Notes: generated by a model not told the origin, from the letters alone. A DNA stretch of 64,000 nucleotides from JASHSH01 sp036490215 (GCA_036490215.1 DASXEH010000069.1:62001-126000); one strand, 5' to 3'; counted from the stretch's first letter, positions 1-9,412 are shown. Numbers and translations: made by a program.

Positions 1-41
1 CGTTTCTCAACCGCGGCGGCGAAAAAGTTGCGGCGCAATAG
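1..41 (+). CDS. 3' end of an upstream gene, probably in the lipid-transport operon
   Basis: The first 41 bases read in frame 3 as FLNRGGEKVAAQ followed by TAG, a plausible C-terminal tail. MlaD-family genes usually follow an ABC ATPase and permease, so this may be the end of the ATPase. Frames 1 and 2 also stay open to stops near 54 and 75, so the reading frame is a guess. Only the tail is visible. Confidence 0.3.
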   Translation, partial: FLNRGGEKVAAQ

Positions 42-71
42 GACGGATGCGATGAGCAGAAGGAAGGCGAC

Positions 72-1097
72 ATGAGCAAGAAAGCCAATCCCGCGCTGGT
101 CGGGTCGTTCGTCGTAGGCGCCGTCGTACTGATCATCATCGCCGTTGTCGCTTTGGGCAGCGCCGATCTCTTTCGGTCGCGCCCGCGCGCAGTTGCCTAT
201 TTCGACGGATCGGTGAACGGCCTCAATGTCGGCGCGCCTGTGACATGGCTTGGCGTGCGCATCGGCTCGGTTACGGAAATCCGCATGGATTTCGACGCTG
301 CGCGCCGGCTTGTACGCATTCCGGTTTTCATGGAATTCGAACCCGAGCGGGTCAACATCATCGATGGCGATGCCGACACGATCAAAATCAAGGACCTTGT
401 CTCCAAAGGACTGCGCGCCCAATTGCAATCGCAGAGTATGGTGACCGGGCAGCTCTATGTCGATCTCGCCATGCGGCCGGATACGCCGGCGCATCTGCAG
501 AACAATGGCAGCTTTGTCGTTCCTGAAATTCCGACCGTCAAATCTGAACTCGATACGCTCAAGGAAGCGATCGAGCGGTTGCCGCTCAAGGAACTGGGTG
601 AGACGGCGATGGGGACCCTGTCCAATGTCGACAAGCTGATTTCATCGCCTGAGCTCAAGAATCTTCTCGTCCAACTTTCTGCAAGCGCCCAGGAACTGCA
701 AGGGACGCTACAGGACGTTCACGGCCAGGTGAAGCCGCTCACAGGCAGCATCGAAGGCGGGGCCAATGCAGTCCGCGACGCCTTCAATGGCATGCAAAGC
801 GTCGAGGGCGATTTGCGCACCACGCTCGGCGAATTCCAGAAGACGGCGGTGACGACCGATGCGCAAGTCACCAAGATGGCTAACGATCTTCATACTGCGC
901 TCCTATCGGCCGATCAGGCATTCCGCGAGGCGCAGGTGGCTTTGGCCTCGGTCGATTCGGTGATAGGTCCCAACTCGCCGCAGCGTTCCGATCTCAATCA
1001 GGTCCTGCGCAATCTGACTTATACCAGCCAGTCGCTCCGCGGCTTCGTCGACGAGCTTGATCGCAATCCCAACGCGCTCCTCACGGGCAAAAAATAA
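72..1097 (+). CDS. MlaD/PqiB-type MCE-domain protein of a lipid ABC transporter
   Basis: 341 aa. Residues 10-30 form one N-terminal membrane anchor. Residues about 38-120 form an MCE domain with the typical GLNVGAPVTWLGVRIGSV stretch (50-67), followed by a long helical, probably coiled-coil, tail. MCE proteins are periplasmic substrate-binding subunits that move phospholipids between inner and outer membranes with an MlaE/MlaF permease/ATPase. The start is set by a GGAAGG ribosome site ahead of ATG 72. The next gene, 10 bases on, encodes the matching auxiliary lipoprotein. Family assignment is firm; the lipid carried is unknown. Confidence 0.88.
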   Translation: MSKKANPALVGSFVVGAVVLIIIAVVALGSADLFRSRPRAVAYFDGSVNGLNVGAPVTWLGVRIGSVTEIRMDFDAARRLVRIPVFMEFEPERVNIIDGDADTIKIKDLVSKGLRAQLQSQSMVTGQLYVDLAMRPDTPAHLQNNGSFVVPEIPTVKSELDTLKEAIERLPLKELGETAMGTLSNVDKLISSPELKNLLVQLSASAQELQGTLQDVHGQVKPLTGSIEGGANAVRDAFNGMQSVEGDLRTTLGEFQKTAVTTDAQVTKMANDLHTALLSADQAFREAQVALASVDSVIGPNSPQRSDLNQVLRNLTYTSQSLRGFVDELDRNPNALLTGKK

Positions 1098-1107
1098 GGG
1101 TTAGCCG

Positions 1108-1734
1108 ATGTCACTGATGATGTCCTTGTCCCGCCGTGTCACCGCTATCGCTCTGCTGAGCCTGATGACGGCATGTTCGTCATCTTCGGTGCCGCCGCCG
1201 CGGCTCTTCGTTCTCAGCCCGCTGCAGGTTCCGCCGTCCGGCGATCATGCCGTTTCGGGAATGACGGAAATCCTCGTCGCGCAGACGCAGGTGCCCGACT
1301 ACTTGGATCGACCGCAGATCGTCGAACGGACCACCAGCAATGAGTTGAAGCTGGTCGATGAAGATCAGTGGGCCGAACGTCTGTCGATCAACGTCTCGCG
1401 CGTGGTGGCGCAGAATTTGACGACGATGGTCCCTGCCGATGCCAATGTGGCTGCGGCGGCGCGTGCCTCGTTGCCCTATGAGTTTCAGGTTTCCGTGTCG
1501 CTCAATAATTTCGAGCTCGACCAGAGCGGCGCCGCGATCCTGGAGGGGCGTTGGTCGGTGACCAATGCCGAAGGGACGAAGGAACTCGCCGCGGCCAATG
1601 TGTCGATGCGCGAGCCCGCGAAGCAGCCGGGCATCGCGGCTGCAGTCGAGGCAATGAATGCCAATCTCGGTGGGGTTTGCCGCGATATTGCTGCCGAATT
1701 GAAGAAACTTGTCGCAGCCGGTCAACCCAAGTAA
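1108..1734 (+). CDS. PqiC-like ABC-transport auxiliary lipoprotein
   Basis: 208 aa with a lipoprotein signal peptide ending in LMTAC (lipidated Cys about residue 23). The mature part matches the auxiliary lipoprotein family (PqiC/DUF330): an RLFVLSPL start strand and a DQWAERLSINVSRVVAQNL helix typical of the family. Such proteins sit on the outer membrane inner face and work with MCE transport subunits. Placed 10 bases after the MlaD-type gene, it is almost surely co-transcribed. ATG 1117 is an alternative start. Confidence 0.85.
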   Translation: MSLMMSLSRRVTAIALLSLMTACSSSSVPPPRLFVLSPLQVPPSGDHAVSGMTEILVAQTQVPDYLDRPQIVERTTSNELKLVDEDQWAERLSINVSRVVAQNLTTMVPADANVAAAARASLPYEFQVSVSLNNFELDQSGAAILEGRWSVTNAEGTKELAAANVSMREPAKQPGIAAAVEAMNANLGGVCRDIAAELKKLVAAGQPK

Positions 1735-1829
1735 TTAAAATCGTTAAAGAATCCCGGGTGCGAAAGGGTTCCTGAAAGACAGGCGATCGGTTATGATGCG
1801 CCGATTCCGATGCGCTCAAGGATCGATTG

Positions 1830-2516
1830 ATGACCGTTGTTGCTTCTGCCGATGCGCTGACGCGCGCGATTCAAACCAGTTTCTTCCACGCGCTGTCGCA
1901 TGGCCACAAGAAGGCTGTGCCCTATCGCCATTGGCTGATGTCCAACGTCCTCCCCAACGACGCCGCACTCGAAATTTTCAACCTACCGATCGTCGCGCCC
2001 GAAGGCTTGGTGTTCAGTGGCCGGCGCGAGACTAACAACGCGTCGCGCACCTATTTCGATGCTGACAATCGCCAGCGCTTCCCGGCGGTGCGCGCCCTCG
2101 CCGAGGCCTTTCAGTCATCCGAGACCGTGGCGTTCATCGAGCGCGAATGCGGTACCGATTTGACCGGCACGAATCTTCGCGTCGAGTACTGCCAGGATGC
2201 CGAAGGCTTCTGGCTGGAGCCTCACACCGATATCGGCGTGAAGAAGTTCACCATGTCGCTGTTCCTCTGCCGGGGGGAGGGTGCGGGCGATCTCGGCACC
2301 GATATCTTCGATACCGACAAGAAGTGGGTGGCGCGCGCGCCCAGCGACTTCAATACGGCGATGCTCTTCATACCGTCGAACATCACCTACCATGGTTTTC
2401 AGGACCGGCGTTTCAACGCCGTCCGCAAATCGCTGATCATCAATTACGTGACGCAGGAGTGGCGCAACCGCCACGAACTCGCGTATCCGGAAACGCCGGT
2501 GCGCGGCCAGGCGTGA
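1830..2516 (+). CDS. 2OG-Fe(II) oxygenase superfamily protein
   Basis: 228 aa from ATG 1830 (TTG 1827 immediately precedes it; AAGGA lies just upstream). Predicted iron ligands are the HTD motif at H132/D134 and a distal His about 188 in ITYHGFQ, with R199 in VRKSLIINY as the 2-oxoglutarate-binding arginine. The substrate cannot be told from sequence; small-molecule or protein hydroxylation are both possible. It is convergent with emrB, 13 bases away, and has its own roughly 95-base upstream region. Confidence 0.75.
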   Translation: MTVVASADALTRAIQTSFFHALSHGHKKAVPYRHWLMSNVLPNDAALEIFNLPIVAPEGLVFSGRRETNNASRTYFDADNRQRFPAVRALAEAFQSSETVAFIERECGTDLTGTNLRVEYCQDAEGFWLEPHTDIGVKKFTMSLFLCRGEGAGDLGTDIFDTDKKWVARAPSDFNTAMLFIPSNITYHGFQDRRFNAVRKSLIINYVTQEWRNRHELAYPETPVRGQA

Positions 2517-2529
2517 ACGGGGCGGCGCG

Positions 2530-4215
2530 TTAGTGTGCGCCGCCGCCACCACCGCGGTTCTGCATCGTAGCGCTGCGCATCACATAGACGAACGGCGCCA
2601 GCACGATCATCGTGATCCCCAGCAGCTTGAAGCCATCCAGGAAGGCCTGCATGGATGCTTGCTGGTTGATCATGGTGAAGATTTCGCCGGCGGCCTTGAG
2701 CTGCGCCGAGCTGGTCACATCGCCATGCAGATGGAACAGGCTGGATAGCCGCGACAACGTATCGCGGTAGGCCAGATTGAGCATCGACGCGTGGGCCACC
2801 AGGAAGGTTTGGTGCACCTGGCTCATCTGCGCCAGTTCGGTCGTGACCAGCGAGATGCCGACGCTACCGCCGATATTGCGCGACACATTGATGATCGCCG
2901 AGGCCGCCGCGCTCTTCTGGGGCGCGATGCCGCGGAATGCCGCCGTGTTGATCGGGATGAACAGGAAGGCCAGGCCGCAGGCCTGGTAGATGCGGCCCCA
3001 CATGAAGGTGTTGTAATCGGTATAGAGATCGAATGTCGTCATGTGGAATAGCGCCAGCGCGCAGGTGGTCAATCCGAACGCGATCATGTGGCGTGAGTCC
3101 ATGGTCGATACCATACGGCCGATCAACGGCATCAGCGCCATGATGGCGAAGCCGCCCGGTGTGAGCACCAGGCCGGCATCGGTCGCGGTATAGCCGAGCA
3201 GCAGCTGGACCAATTCCGGCAGCAGCACCGTGCTGCCCAGCAGCACAAAGCCCAGCACAAACATCAGTATGTTGGCGAAGAGAAAATTGCGATCGGCCAG
3301 CAGGCGGAGATCGACGATCGGATCGTCCTGCCCGAGTTCCCAGATGGCGAAAGCGATCAGCGAAACGACCGAGATGATGCACATCCAGACGATGAAGCTT
3401 GATTCGAGCCAGTCGTCCTCCTGGCCCTTATCGAGCACGACTTGAAGGCAGCCGAAGCCGAGGGTGATCAGCGCAAAGCCGAGATAGTCGAGCCGCAGGC
3501 CTTGTTTCAGCTTCGCCAGACGGGCCTTCACCAGTTCCGGCGAGTCCTGGATCATCGTGCTCAGCAGAATCGTCAGAATGATGCCGACCGGCACGTTGAG
3601 CAGGAAGACCCACCGCCAGCTCGATGTGTCGGTGATCCAGCCGCCGAGAGTCGGTCCGATCGCGGGTGCGAACACCACGGCGATACCGAACAAGGCGAAG
3701 GCCATACCGCGCTGCTTAGGCGGGAAACTGTCAGCCAGGATCGACTGCGACAGCGGTTGCAAGCCGCCGCCGGTCAGGCCTTGGATCGCACGGAACAGGA
3801 TCAGCATCTCCAGATTCGGCGCCAAGCCGCAGAGCAGCGAGGCGATCGAGAAGCCGACGATGCAGGAGATAAACAGACGCTTGCGCCCGATCACCGAGGC
3901 CAGCCAGCCCGAAATCGGCAGGACGATGGCGTTGGTCACGAGATACGAGGTCAGCACCCAGGTCGATTCGTCCTGACTGGCGGCCAGGTCGCCCGAGATG
4001 TGCTGCAACGACACGTTGGCGATGGAGATGTCGAGCACCTCCATGAACGCTGCCATAGCGACCACAGGCGCCACCAGCCAAGGCGCCGTGGTGCCTTCCG
4101 GACTGGTGTTGAGTCTTCCCGTAACGGCCGCGGCCGCGCTATGCGACGCGGTCAGCGCGAGCGGCGAATGCCGCTCTTGTCCGCCCTCGGTGTTTTCGGG
4201 GGCGTCGTCGCTCAT
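2530..4215 (-). CDS. emrB: DHA2-family MFS drug exporter, EmrB type
   Basis: 561 aa, the size of 14-TM DHA2 pumps. Visible signatures are FMEVLDISIANVSL in TM1, GWLASVIGRKRLF in the first cytoplasmic loop and a Gly/Pro-rich motif C region. It exports drugs or hydrophobic compounds across the inner membrane by proton antiport, coupled to the membrane-fusion partner encoded directly upstream. The start overlaps the emrA stop by four bases (ATGA), so translation is coupled. A glycine- and histidine-rich tail ends the protein. Confidence 0.9.
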   Translation of the reverse strand: MSDDAPENTEGGQERHSPLALTASHSAAAAVTGRLNTSPEGTTAPWLVAPVVAMAAFMEVLDISIANVSLQHISGDLAASQDESTWVLTSYLVTNAIVLPISGWLASVIGRKRLFISCIVGFSIASLLCGLAPNLEMLILFRAIQGLTGGGLQPLSQSILADSFPPKQRGMAFALFGIAVVFAPAIGPTLGGWITDTSSWRWVFLLNVPVGIILTILLSTMIQDSPELVKARLAKLKQGLRLDYLGFALITLGFGCLQVVLDKGQEDDWLESSFIVWMCIISVVSLIAFAIWELGQDDPIVDLRLLADRNFLFANILMFVLGFVLLGSTVLLPELVQLLLGYTATDAGLVLTPGGFAIMALMPLIGRMVSTMDSRHMIAFGLTTCALALFHMTTFDLYTDYNTFMWGRIYQACGLAFLFIPINTAAFRGIAPQKSAAASAIINVSRNIGGSVGISLVTTELAQMSQVHQTFLVAHASMLNLAYRDTLSRLSSLFHLHGDVTSSAQLKAAGEIFTMINQQASMQAFLDGFKLLGITMIVLAPFVYVMRSATMQNRGGGGGAH

Positions 4216-5429
4216 CGCGCCGCCGCTTGAGTGCTGCCCGGGGCGCCGACATCGACGGTCGGTTCGACCGACATGCCGGCACCGAGTTGCGCCATGGTCG
4301 CGGCGTCGAGCCCGTCGAGCACGATCTTGACCGGCACACGCTGCACGACCTTCACGTAGTTGCCCGTGGCGTTCTCGGGCGGCAGAAGCGCAAAGCGCGA
4401 TCCGCTGCCGGGCTGGACGCTGTCGACATGGCCATGCAGGCGCATGCTGGGGAACGCATCAACACGGACGGACACCGGCTGTCCCGGCTGCATGCGGGTC
4501 AGCTGCGTTTCCTTGAAATTGGCAACCACCCACGGCGGATCGGCGACCAGATTGGTCAGCGCCTGGCCGCGTTGGATGACGTCACCCGGCTCGACACCAC
4601 GCTTGGTCACCCGACCCGTCAGTGGCGAGACGACTTTCGTATAGGAAAGATTGAGTTCGGCCTGATGCAGCGCGGATTGGGCACGAGCTACTTCGGCGAT
4701 AGCCGTGGCCAGCTGCGCTTCCTTCATCGCAATGCGCTGCGAGACGGCTTTGGCGTCGTCGAGCCGCGCGATAGCCTGAGCCACCTGCGCCTGGGTTGCA
4801 GTGACCGTCGCGCGTGCTGCCTTTTCTCGGGCGTCGGTGCCGCGTGCGTCGGCTACGGCCTGCTCATAGCGCTGGCGCGAGGCGTCGCTGGTCCTGACCA
4901 GGTCTTCGTAGCGCTTGACGTCGGACGCCGCGCGTTCGGCGTCGGCCTTTGCCGCGTCGGTTTGCTGCTGCGTCGCTGAGACCTGATGCTGCACTTGTTC
5001 AAGGCCGTTCTTGGCTTCCTCGAAATTGGCATTGGCGGTGACCTTGGTCAGATCCAAATCCGCTTCCGCCGAGTGAGCCTGTGCTTCGGCGTTTGCCAGG
5101 GTCGCGCGCGCCGTATCGACGGCCACTTGGAAATCGGTGGGGTCGATCTCGATCAGCAACTGGCCTTTTTCGACATGCTGGTTGTCGGTGAACTTGACCG
5201 TGACGACGGGGCCGTCGACCCGGGCCGCGATGGTCGCGACATCCGCTTCGATGAAGGCATCATCGCTCGACTCGTCATTATGGCCGAGCCACCAGTAGCC
5301 GACACCGAGGATCGCCGCGACGACCAGGACACCACCGAAGATGCGGAAACGCATAGCGCGCTTGCGGCGCGCTTCGTCCATATTGATCCCGCCAGCCGGC
5401 TGAGACCCAGGAACCGGTGCTTCGGCCAT
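4212..5429 (-). CDS. emrA: HlyD-family membrane fusion protein, EmrA type
   Basis: 405 aa. A short cytoplasmic N-terminus leads to one TM (about 26-48), then a lipoyl/barrel-sandwich half (DGPVVTVKFTDNQHVEKGQLL), a long coiled-coil alpha hairpin rich in Ala/Gln, the second lipoyl half (VVSPLTGRVTKRGVEPGDV) and a beta-barrel end. It links the inner-membrane pump EmrB to an outer-membrane channel. It is first gene of the emrAB pair; no TetR or MarR regulator gene is adjacent. Confidence 0.9.
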   Translation of the reverse strand: MAEAPVPGSQPAGGINMDEARRKRAMRFRIFGGVLVVAAILGVGYWWLGHNDESSDDAFIEADVATIAARVDGPVVTVKFTDNQHVEKGQLLIEIDPTDFQVAVDTARATLANAEAQAHSAEADLDLTKVTANANFEEAKNGLEQVQHQVSATQQQTDAAKADAERAASDVKRYEDLVRTSDASRQRYEQAVADARGTDAREKAARATVTATQAQVAQAIARLDDAKAVSQRIAMKEAQLATAIAEVARAQSALHQAELNLSYTKVVSPLTGRVTKRGVEPGDVIQRGQALTNLVADPPWVVANFKETQLTRMQPGQPVSVRVDAFPSMRLHGHVDSVQPGSGSRFALLPPENATGNYVKVVQRVPVKIVLDGLDAATMAQLGAGMSVEPTVDVGAPGSTQAAAR

Positions 5430-5470
5430 CGTCAGATACCCCCGAAATACAAACAGCGAACGCTATCAGC

Positions 5471-5497
5471 CCCCGCCCTAGACGTATATAGGCGGGG
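5471..5497. promoter_or_regulatory. Inverted repeat upstream of emrA, possible operator
   Basis: Arms CCCCGCC (5471-5477) and GGCGGGG (5491-5497) flank a 13-base AT-rich spacer, 42 bases upstream of the emrA start. It has no T-run, so an operator is more likely than a terminator. No regulator gene nearby identifies the binding protein. Confidence 0.35.
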
Positions 5498-5515
5498 CCG
5501 CATTTTGGGTCTGCG

Positions 5516-5553
5516 AAAATGTGAAACGGGCGGCGGGTTTGCGTCCCGCCGCC
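5516..5553 (-). terminator. Rho-independent terminator after the 5571-6329 gene
   Basis: On the minus strand a 9-bp G+C stem (GGCGGCGGG at 5529-5537 pairing with CCCGCCGCC at 5545-5553) with a 7-base loop is followed by GTTTCACATTTT. It lies 18 bases past the stop of the upstream gene and separates it from emrAB. Confidence 0.6.
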
Positions 5554-5570
5554 AGGGGTATCAGGCGGTA

Positions 5571-6329
5571 TTAGGCCCGAATATCGATCACATTGCTGGT
5601 GCCGGACGAAGCCGTGGAGCTGCCCTGGCCGCGGGCCGCGATGGCTTCGACGCCGGCGATGGCGGCGAGAACGGTCCGCTTATAGCCATCGATACTCACC
5701 CGGTCGGGGGCGGGCTGAGAGGGAATGCTGGCTGCGGTATCGACGACGTCACTGGCAATCCCCAGACCGGCGCGAGCCAGATCGATCCCGGTGCCTGTGC
5801 TGGAACTGGTCGAGCCAGATCCACTGCTGCCCGAGGATGTGCTCGTCGGACCAGACTGATCCTGCGATGCATCCCGTTGGCTAATCTGTTGCGCCTCGAG
5901 TTCGATCGGGCCGAGGGCGACATCGGGTGAGCTACCAGTCGCATCCTGAATGGTCACGGCGACCTGGGCCGCCTGTTGCGCAGCATCGCGCGCACCACTG
6001 GCGTCGCCTGAGAGAAGGGCCTCGTTGGCTTCCTCCTGGAGCTGCTGCAGACGCAGCCAAGCACCGTGAAGTTGGTCGGCAAGCGCGGCCTTCTGCTGGT
6101 CGCTGGTGCCGGCGTTCTGCTGATTGCCACCGCCGCCGTCGCGCGGCTGGAACTTGTCCTGCGGCACATCGCCTTGCTGAATGGGGGCGGTTGCGGGCTG
6201 CTGCTGGGCCTGGACATCGGCGGGCGCAGGCGGCGACAGCACCTGACGCGCAGGATCATAGGCCAATGGGGTCTGCTGAACGGGATTAACGATCATCGCT
6301 GCCGCTCCATTCTCGAGGGCCTGAGTCAC
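5571..6329 (-). CDS. Hypothetical low-complexity protein
   Basis: 252 aa, not recognised. No signal peptide or membrane segment. It is rich in Gln, Ala and Ser with a Ser/Gly/Thr stretch about residues 155-185, a helical core (LRLQQLQEEANEALLSGDA) and a C-terminal SIDGYKRTVLAAIAGVEAIA helix. Disordered spacers between short helices resemble proteins from flagellar or surface-associated loci, but nothing nearby supports that. Its own terminator follows, so it is monocistronic. Internal ATG codon 13 is an alternative start. Confidence 0.6.
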   Translation of the reverse strand: MTQALENGAAAMIVNPVQQTPLAYDPARQVLSPPAPADVQAQQQPATAPIQQGDVPQDKFQPRDGGGGNQQNAGTSDQQKAALADQLHGAWLRLQQLQEEANEALLSGDASGARDAAQQAAQVAVTIQDATGSSPDVALGPIELEAQQISQRDASQDQSGPTSTSSGSSGSGSTSSSTGTGIDLARAGLGIASDVVDTAASIPSQPAPDRVSIDGYKRTVLAAIAGVEAIAARGQGSSTASSGTSNVIDIRA

Positions 6330-6546
6330 ACGGGGGCGGATTTCTACCGCCCGTCAAATATACAGCAAATGCGCCAAAAATGCCAATCAATTCAGGCTGG
6401 GTTGAATTCGTCTGCCCGAGTTCTTGCCCTATATTTGAGCAGTACCAAGACCGTTGGAATCTCAAAGCATTACGGGCAGCTGCGCGGATTGAAACCGTAA
6501 CGGATTGACCGGCGCGGCGATGGTGGGAGCCAAACCACCCCGATGG

Positions 6547-7311
6547 TTAACGCCCGGCGGATGGGGGATCGTATTTGGCTTTGAGATAGGAAATATAGGG
6601 GTAGAGACCGGCCAGGATCGCGATCAGCGCGCCCATCCCCCCTTCGCGCCATCCCTGGCGGCGGACATAGCATTTCCAGAACCGGCTGAAGATGCGCCGC
6701 ACATTGCCGGCCGGCGATCCGAGATTGCCCGATGCCCGCAGGTCCTCGGCCATTGCCGAGGTGTAGCGGTTGAAGCGCTGGATCATGTCGGAGATGTCGC
6801 GGTCGAGGAAATGGGTCAGCCGCGCCGTCAACATCGGCCCCGGCTCGCCCGTGAAGATCAGGCTGGGATGACGGCCACGACCATCGCCCCACTGCTTGGT
6901 GCCGCGGCGATAGAGCCCGTAATGGGCCGAACGTCCGAACGACGCGCCCCAGCCATAACGGACCAGGCGATTGCCGACCCAATTGTCGATCGGGATCAGA
7001 TGCCGTGCGAAAGGCGAGGTCTCGACGACACGGCGGATCTCGGCGCCCAGCTCGGGCGGCACATGCTCGTCGGCGTCGACTTCGACGATCCATTCGCCCT
7101 GGCAGGCTTCGACAGCCGCATTACGCCGCGCGCCTTCGAGCGGCCACGCGCCTTCGACGACACGCGCACCACAGGCCAGCGCGACCTCTTTGCTGCGGTC
7201 GGTGCAGCGATCCAACACCGCCACGATCTCGTCGGCGAATTTCAATTTCTCAAGGCACGCGGCTAGGCGCGCCTCTTCGTTATGGGCAACGACCAGCGCC
7301 GTCAGCTTCAC
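6547..7311 (-). CDS. Family 2 glycosyltransferase, LPS-core (WaaE/KdtX) type
   Basis: 254 aa. The N-terminus MKLTALVVAHNEEARL is the GT2 nucleotide-binding strand; VEVDADEHVP holds the metal-binding DxD-like motif. The size and the VLDRCTDRSKEVA segment match the WaaE/KdtX subfamily, which adds a hexose to the LPS inner core on the cytoplasmic face. The start overlaps the gmhB stop by ATGA. Neighbouring heptose biosynthesis supports a role in LPS or another heptose-containing glycan. The exact acceptor is unknown. Confidence 0.8.
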   Translation of the reverse strand: MKLTALVVAHNEEARLAACLEKLKFADEIVAVLDRCTDRSKEVALACGARVVEGAWPLEGARRNAAVEACQGEWIVEVDADEHVPPELGAEIRRVVETSPFARHLIPIDNWVGNRLVRYGWGASFGRSAHYGLYRRGTKQWGDGRGRHPSLIFTGEPGPMLTARLTHFLDRDISDMIQRFNRYTSAMAEDLRASGNLGSPAGNVRRIFSRFWKCYVRRQGWREGGMGALIAILAGLYPYISYLKAKYDPPSAGR

Positions 7312-7877
7312 GACGATGCCTCGGCGCGGGCTATGATCCAGCGCGCCGCTTCGGGGAGGCCATCGGCGATGAAATGCGGATCGGCGCGATGCTCGCGTTC
7401 AGTCTCAGCACCGTAGCCGGTACGCACGAGCACCGTAGCGGCGCCGACGTTGTGGCCGAGTTCGATATCGATGCCTTTGTCGCCGATCATGAAGGCCTCG
7501 GTCGGATCGAAGCCCAATTCACGTGAAGCTTGTTCGACCATGCCAGGCAGCGGTTTGCGGCAACGGCAATGGTCGTCGGGGCCGTGCGGGCAGAAATAGA
7601 TGCCTTCGAAGCTGACGCCATCCGGCGCTAGCAATTCCTTCAGTCGCGCATGAACTTGGTCGAGCTGCGCCAGACTGATCTTGCCTCGTGCGATGCCCGA
7701 CTGATTGGTCACGATCGCCAGACCGAATCCATGATCGCGCAGACTGCGTAATGCCGCGCCGGTGCCGGGATAAAGCTCGACCAGATTCGGGTCGGCCAGA
7801 TAATTCTTCTCGACATTGATGGTGCCATCGCGATCGAGCAGGACATAGCGGCGGGCTGGCATCGGTTGAATGCTCAC
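7308..7877 (-). CDS. gmhB: D-glycero-D-manno-heptose-1,7-bisphosphate 7-phosphatase
   Basis: 189 aa, normal for GmhB. HAD motif I is LLDRDGT (D15, D17), TNQSG is motif II, and the zinc site is CPH...CRC (C96, H98, C104, C106). It removes the C7 phosphate of heptose bisphosphate in ADP-heptose synthesis for the LPS core, in the cytoplasm. It overlaps by four bases both the rsmB stop upstream and the glycosyltransferase start downstream. Confidence 0.9.
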   Translation of the reverse strand: MSIQPMPARRYVLLDRDGTINVEKNYLADPNLVELYPGTGAALRSLRDHGFGLAIVTNQSGIARGKISLAQLDQVHARLKELLAPDGVSFEGIYFCPHGPDDHCRCRKPLPGMVEQASRELGFDPTEAFMIGDKGIDIELGHNVGAATVLVRTGYGAETEREHRADPHFIADGLPEAARWIIARAEASS

Positions 7878-9199
7878 AATTTGCGTAGACGGGCGGCAAA
7901 GAATGCGTCCATCCCGCCGTGTTCGGCAAGGTGGAATGGGAAGGTGCGTAAATCGCCATCGGCGGTGATCGCATCGGTCAGGCGGCCGATTTCGTCAGGC
8001 GTGACCGGGACGCGCTCGACCGGCGCACCCGTTTGCAACAGCGCGTCGACCCGCGCCGGCCCTTCTTCGGCTTGTAGCGAGCACACGGCGTAGATCAGCA
8101 GCCCACCGGGCGGGAGCATCGCCACCGCCGCATGCAGAAGCCGGTCTTGAGTCTCATTGAAGACAGCGATGTCGCTGGGTTGCTTGAGATAGGGCGCATC
8201 GGGATGGCGGCGGATCGTACCCGTTGCCGAGCAAGGAGCATCGAGCAACAGGGCGTCGGCGCGCTCGGACGGCGTCCAGGCCTCGGCTTCCGCGACCACG
8301 GTCTGCGCCTCCATCTTCAGGCGCGTCAGATTTTCCTGGAGCCGACGCATGCGCCGTGCCGAACGATCGAGCGCCGTCACACGCGCGCCAGCCGCGATCA
8401 ACTGGGCGGTCTTGCCGCCCGGCGCCGCACAGAGATCGATTACATGCTTTCCGACGACATTGCCGAGGAGACGCACAGGCAACGAAGCCGCGGCATCCTG
8501 CACCCACCATGCACCGTCGCCATAGCCGGCGAGTTCCTCGACAGGGCCCGCCTCGGTCACCCGTATGGCATCCGTGGGCAGCACAGTCCCCTTGAGGCGT
8601 TCAGCCCACCCCGTGGGATCTGATTTGACGGCGATATCCAGCGGCGGCTCGACGAGGTGTGCGGCGGCGATCGCGCGGGTCCGCTCTTCGCCATAGCCGG
8701 CGCGCCATGTTTCCCAGAGCCAATCCGGCGTGTTGAGCCGCGCGCCATCCAGCGCCGCAAACCAGGCGCGGCCATCGCGGGCGATGCGGCGCAATATGGC
8801 GTTAGTCAGCCCGGCCATCCCGTCCCACCCCTGGGCGCGGACCAGGGCCACGGTGCTGTTCACGGCCGCGTGGTCGGGCGTATCGAGAAACACAAGCTGT
8901 GCCACGCCCAGCCGCAGCGCGTCGCGCACGGGCGTTGCCGCGGCCGGAAGGGGCCGCTCGAGGCAACGGTCGAGCAGTGCGTCGATCTCGCCTAGCCGCC
9001 GCAACATCGTCGCCAGCAGCAAACGGGCGAAAGCGCGGTCGCGGCGTTCCAGCCCAACGGTTTCGCGTCCTTCGTCCATCGGGCGGCGGTCGTGCAATAC
9101 ATGGCTCAGCCCCACGAGCGCCGCCGCGCGGGCGCGCAACTCCTCGGGCAAGGAGATCGGGTCTAGGGTCGGGGCGGCGTGGGCTGGGGTTGATCGCAC
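7874..9199 (-). CDS. rsmB: 16S rRNA m5C methyltransferase, RsmB/NOL1-NOP2 family
   Basis: 441 aa. An N-terminal NusB-like RNA-binding domain (about 10-150, with DHAAVNSTVALVR) is followed by an SAM-dependent methyltransferase domain: IDLCAAPGGKT (motif I), LLDAPCSATGT (motif IV with one active Cys) and YAVCSLQAEEG (second Cys). In E. coli RsmB makes m5C967 of 16S rRNA. First gene of the rsmB-gmhB-glycosyltransferase operon, divergent from the DUF1674 gene with only 18 bases between starts. Confidence 0.88.
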   Translation of the reverse strand: MRSTPAHAAPTLDPISLPEELRARAAALVGLSHVLHDRRPMDEGRETVGLERRDRAFARLLLATMLRRLGEIDALLDRCLERPLPAAATPVRDALRLGVAQLVFLDTPDHAAVNSTVALVRAQGWDGMAGLTNAILRRIARDGRAWFAALDGARLNTPDWLWETWRAGYGEERTRAIAAAHLVEPPLDIAVKSDPTGWAERLKGTVLPTDAIRVTEAGPVEELAGYGDGAWWVQDAAASLPVRLLGNVVGKHVIDLCAAPGGKTAQLIAAGARVTALDRSARRMRRLQENLTRLKMEAQTVVAEAEAWTPSERADALLLDAPCSATGTIRRHPDAPYLKQPSDIAVFNETQDRLLHAAVAMLPPGGLLIYAVCSLQAEEGPARVDALLQTGAPVERVPVTPDEIGRLTDAITADGDLRTFPFHLAEHGGMDAFFAARLRKL

Positions 9200-9217
9200 A
9201 ACGGGACAGGAATACGA

Positions 9218-9412
9218 ATGCCAGCAGCCATGCTCAAGGAAAAACCGATGGAGCCGGATAAATCCAACAAACCCGCCGATCCCGGTAAGCCCAAGACGGC
9301 CGTGCCGGAGCCGGCCGCATCTAAGCCGCCGCGCGAGACCGGAGGACCGAAAGGGCTCGAGCCGACGCGTTACAATGACTGGGAACGGGGCGGTCGGTGT
9401 ATCGATTTCTGA
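9218..9412 (+). CDS. DUF1674 / SDHAF4-like succinate dehydrogenase assembly protein
   Basis: 64 aa. The C-terminus ETGGPKGLEPTRYNDWERGG and the ending RCIDF are diagnostic for DUF1674, the bacterial relative of mitochondrial SDHAF4, which protects and matures the flavinated SdhA subunit. The N-terminal half is Pro/Lys-rich and disordered, as usual. ATG 9248 has a better ribosome site (AAGGAA, 8 bases ahead) and would give 54 aa. Confidence 0.82.
   Translation: MPAAMLKEKPMEPDKSNKPADPGKPKTAVPEPAASKPPRETGGPKGLEPTRYNDWERGGRCIDF

Noticed and set aside
3442..4230. Long plus-strand open frame (262 codons) opposite emrB
   Set aside because: Arg/Gln/His-rich shadow of a high-GC gene; emrB on the other strand has full membrane and motif structure.
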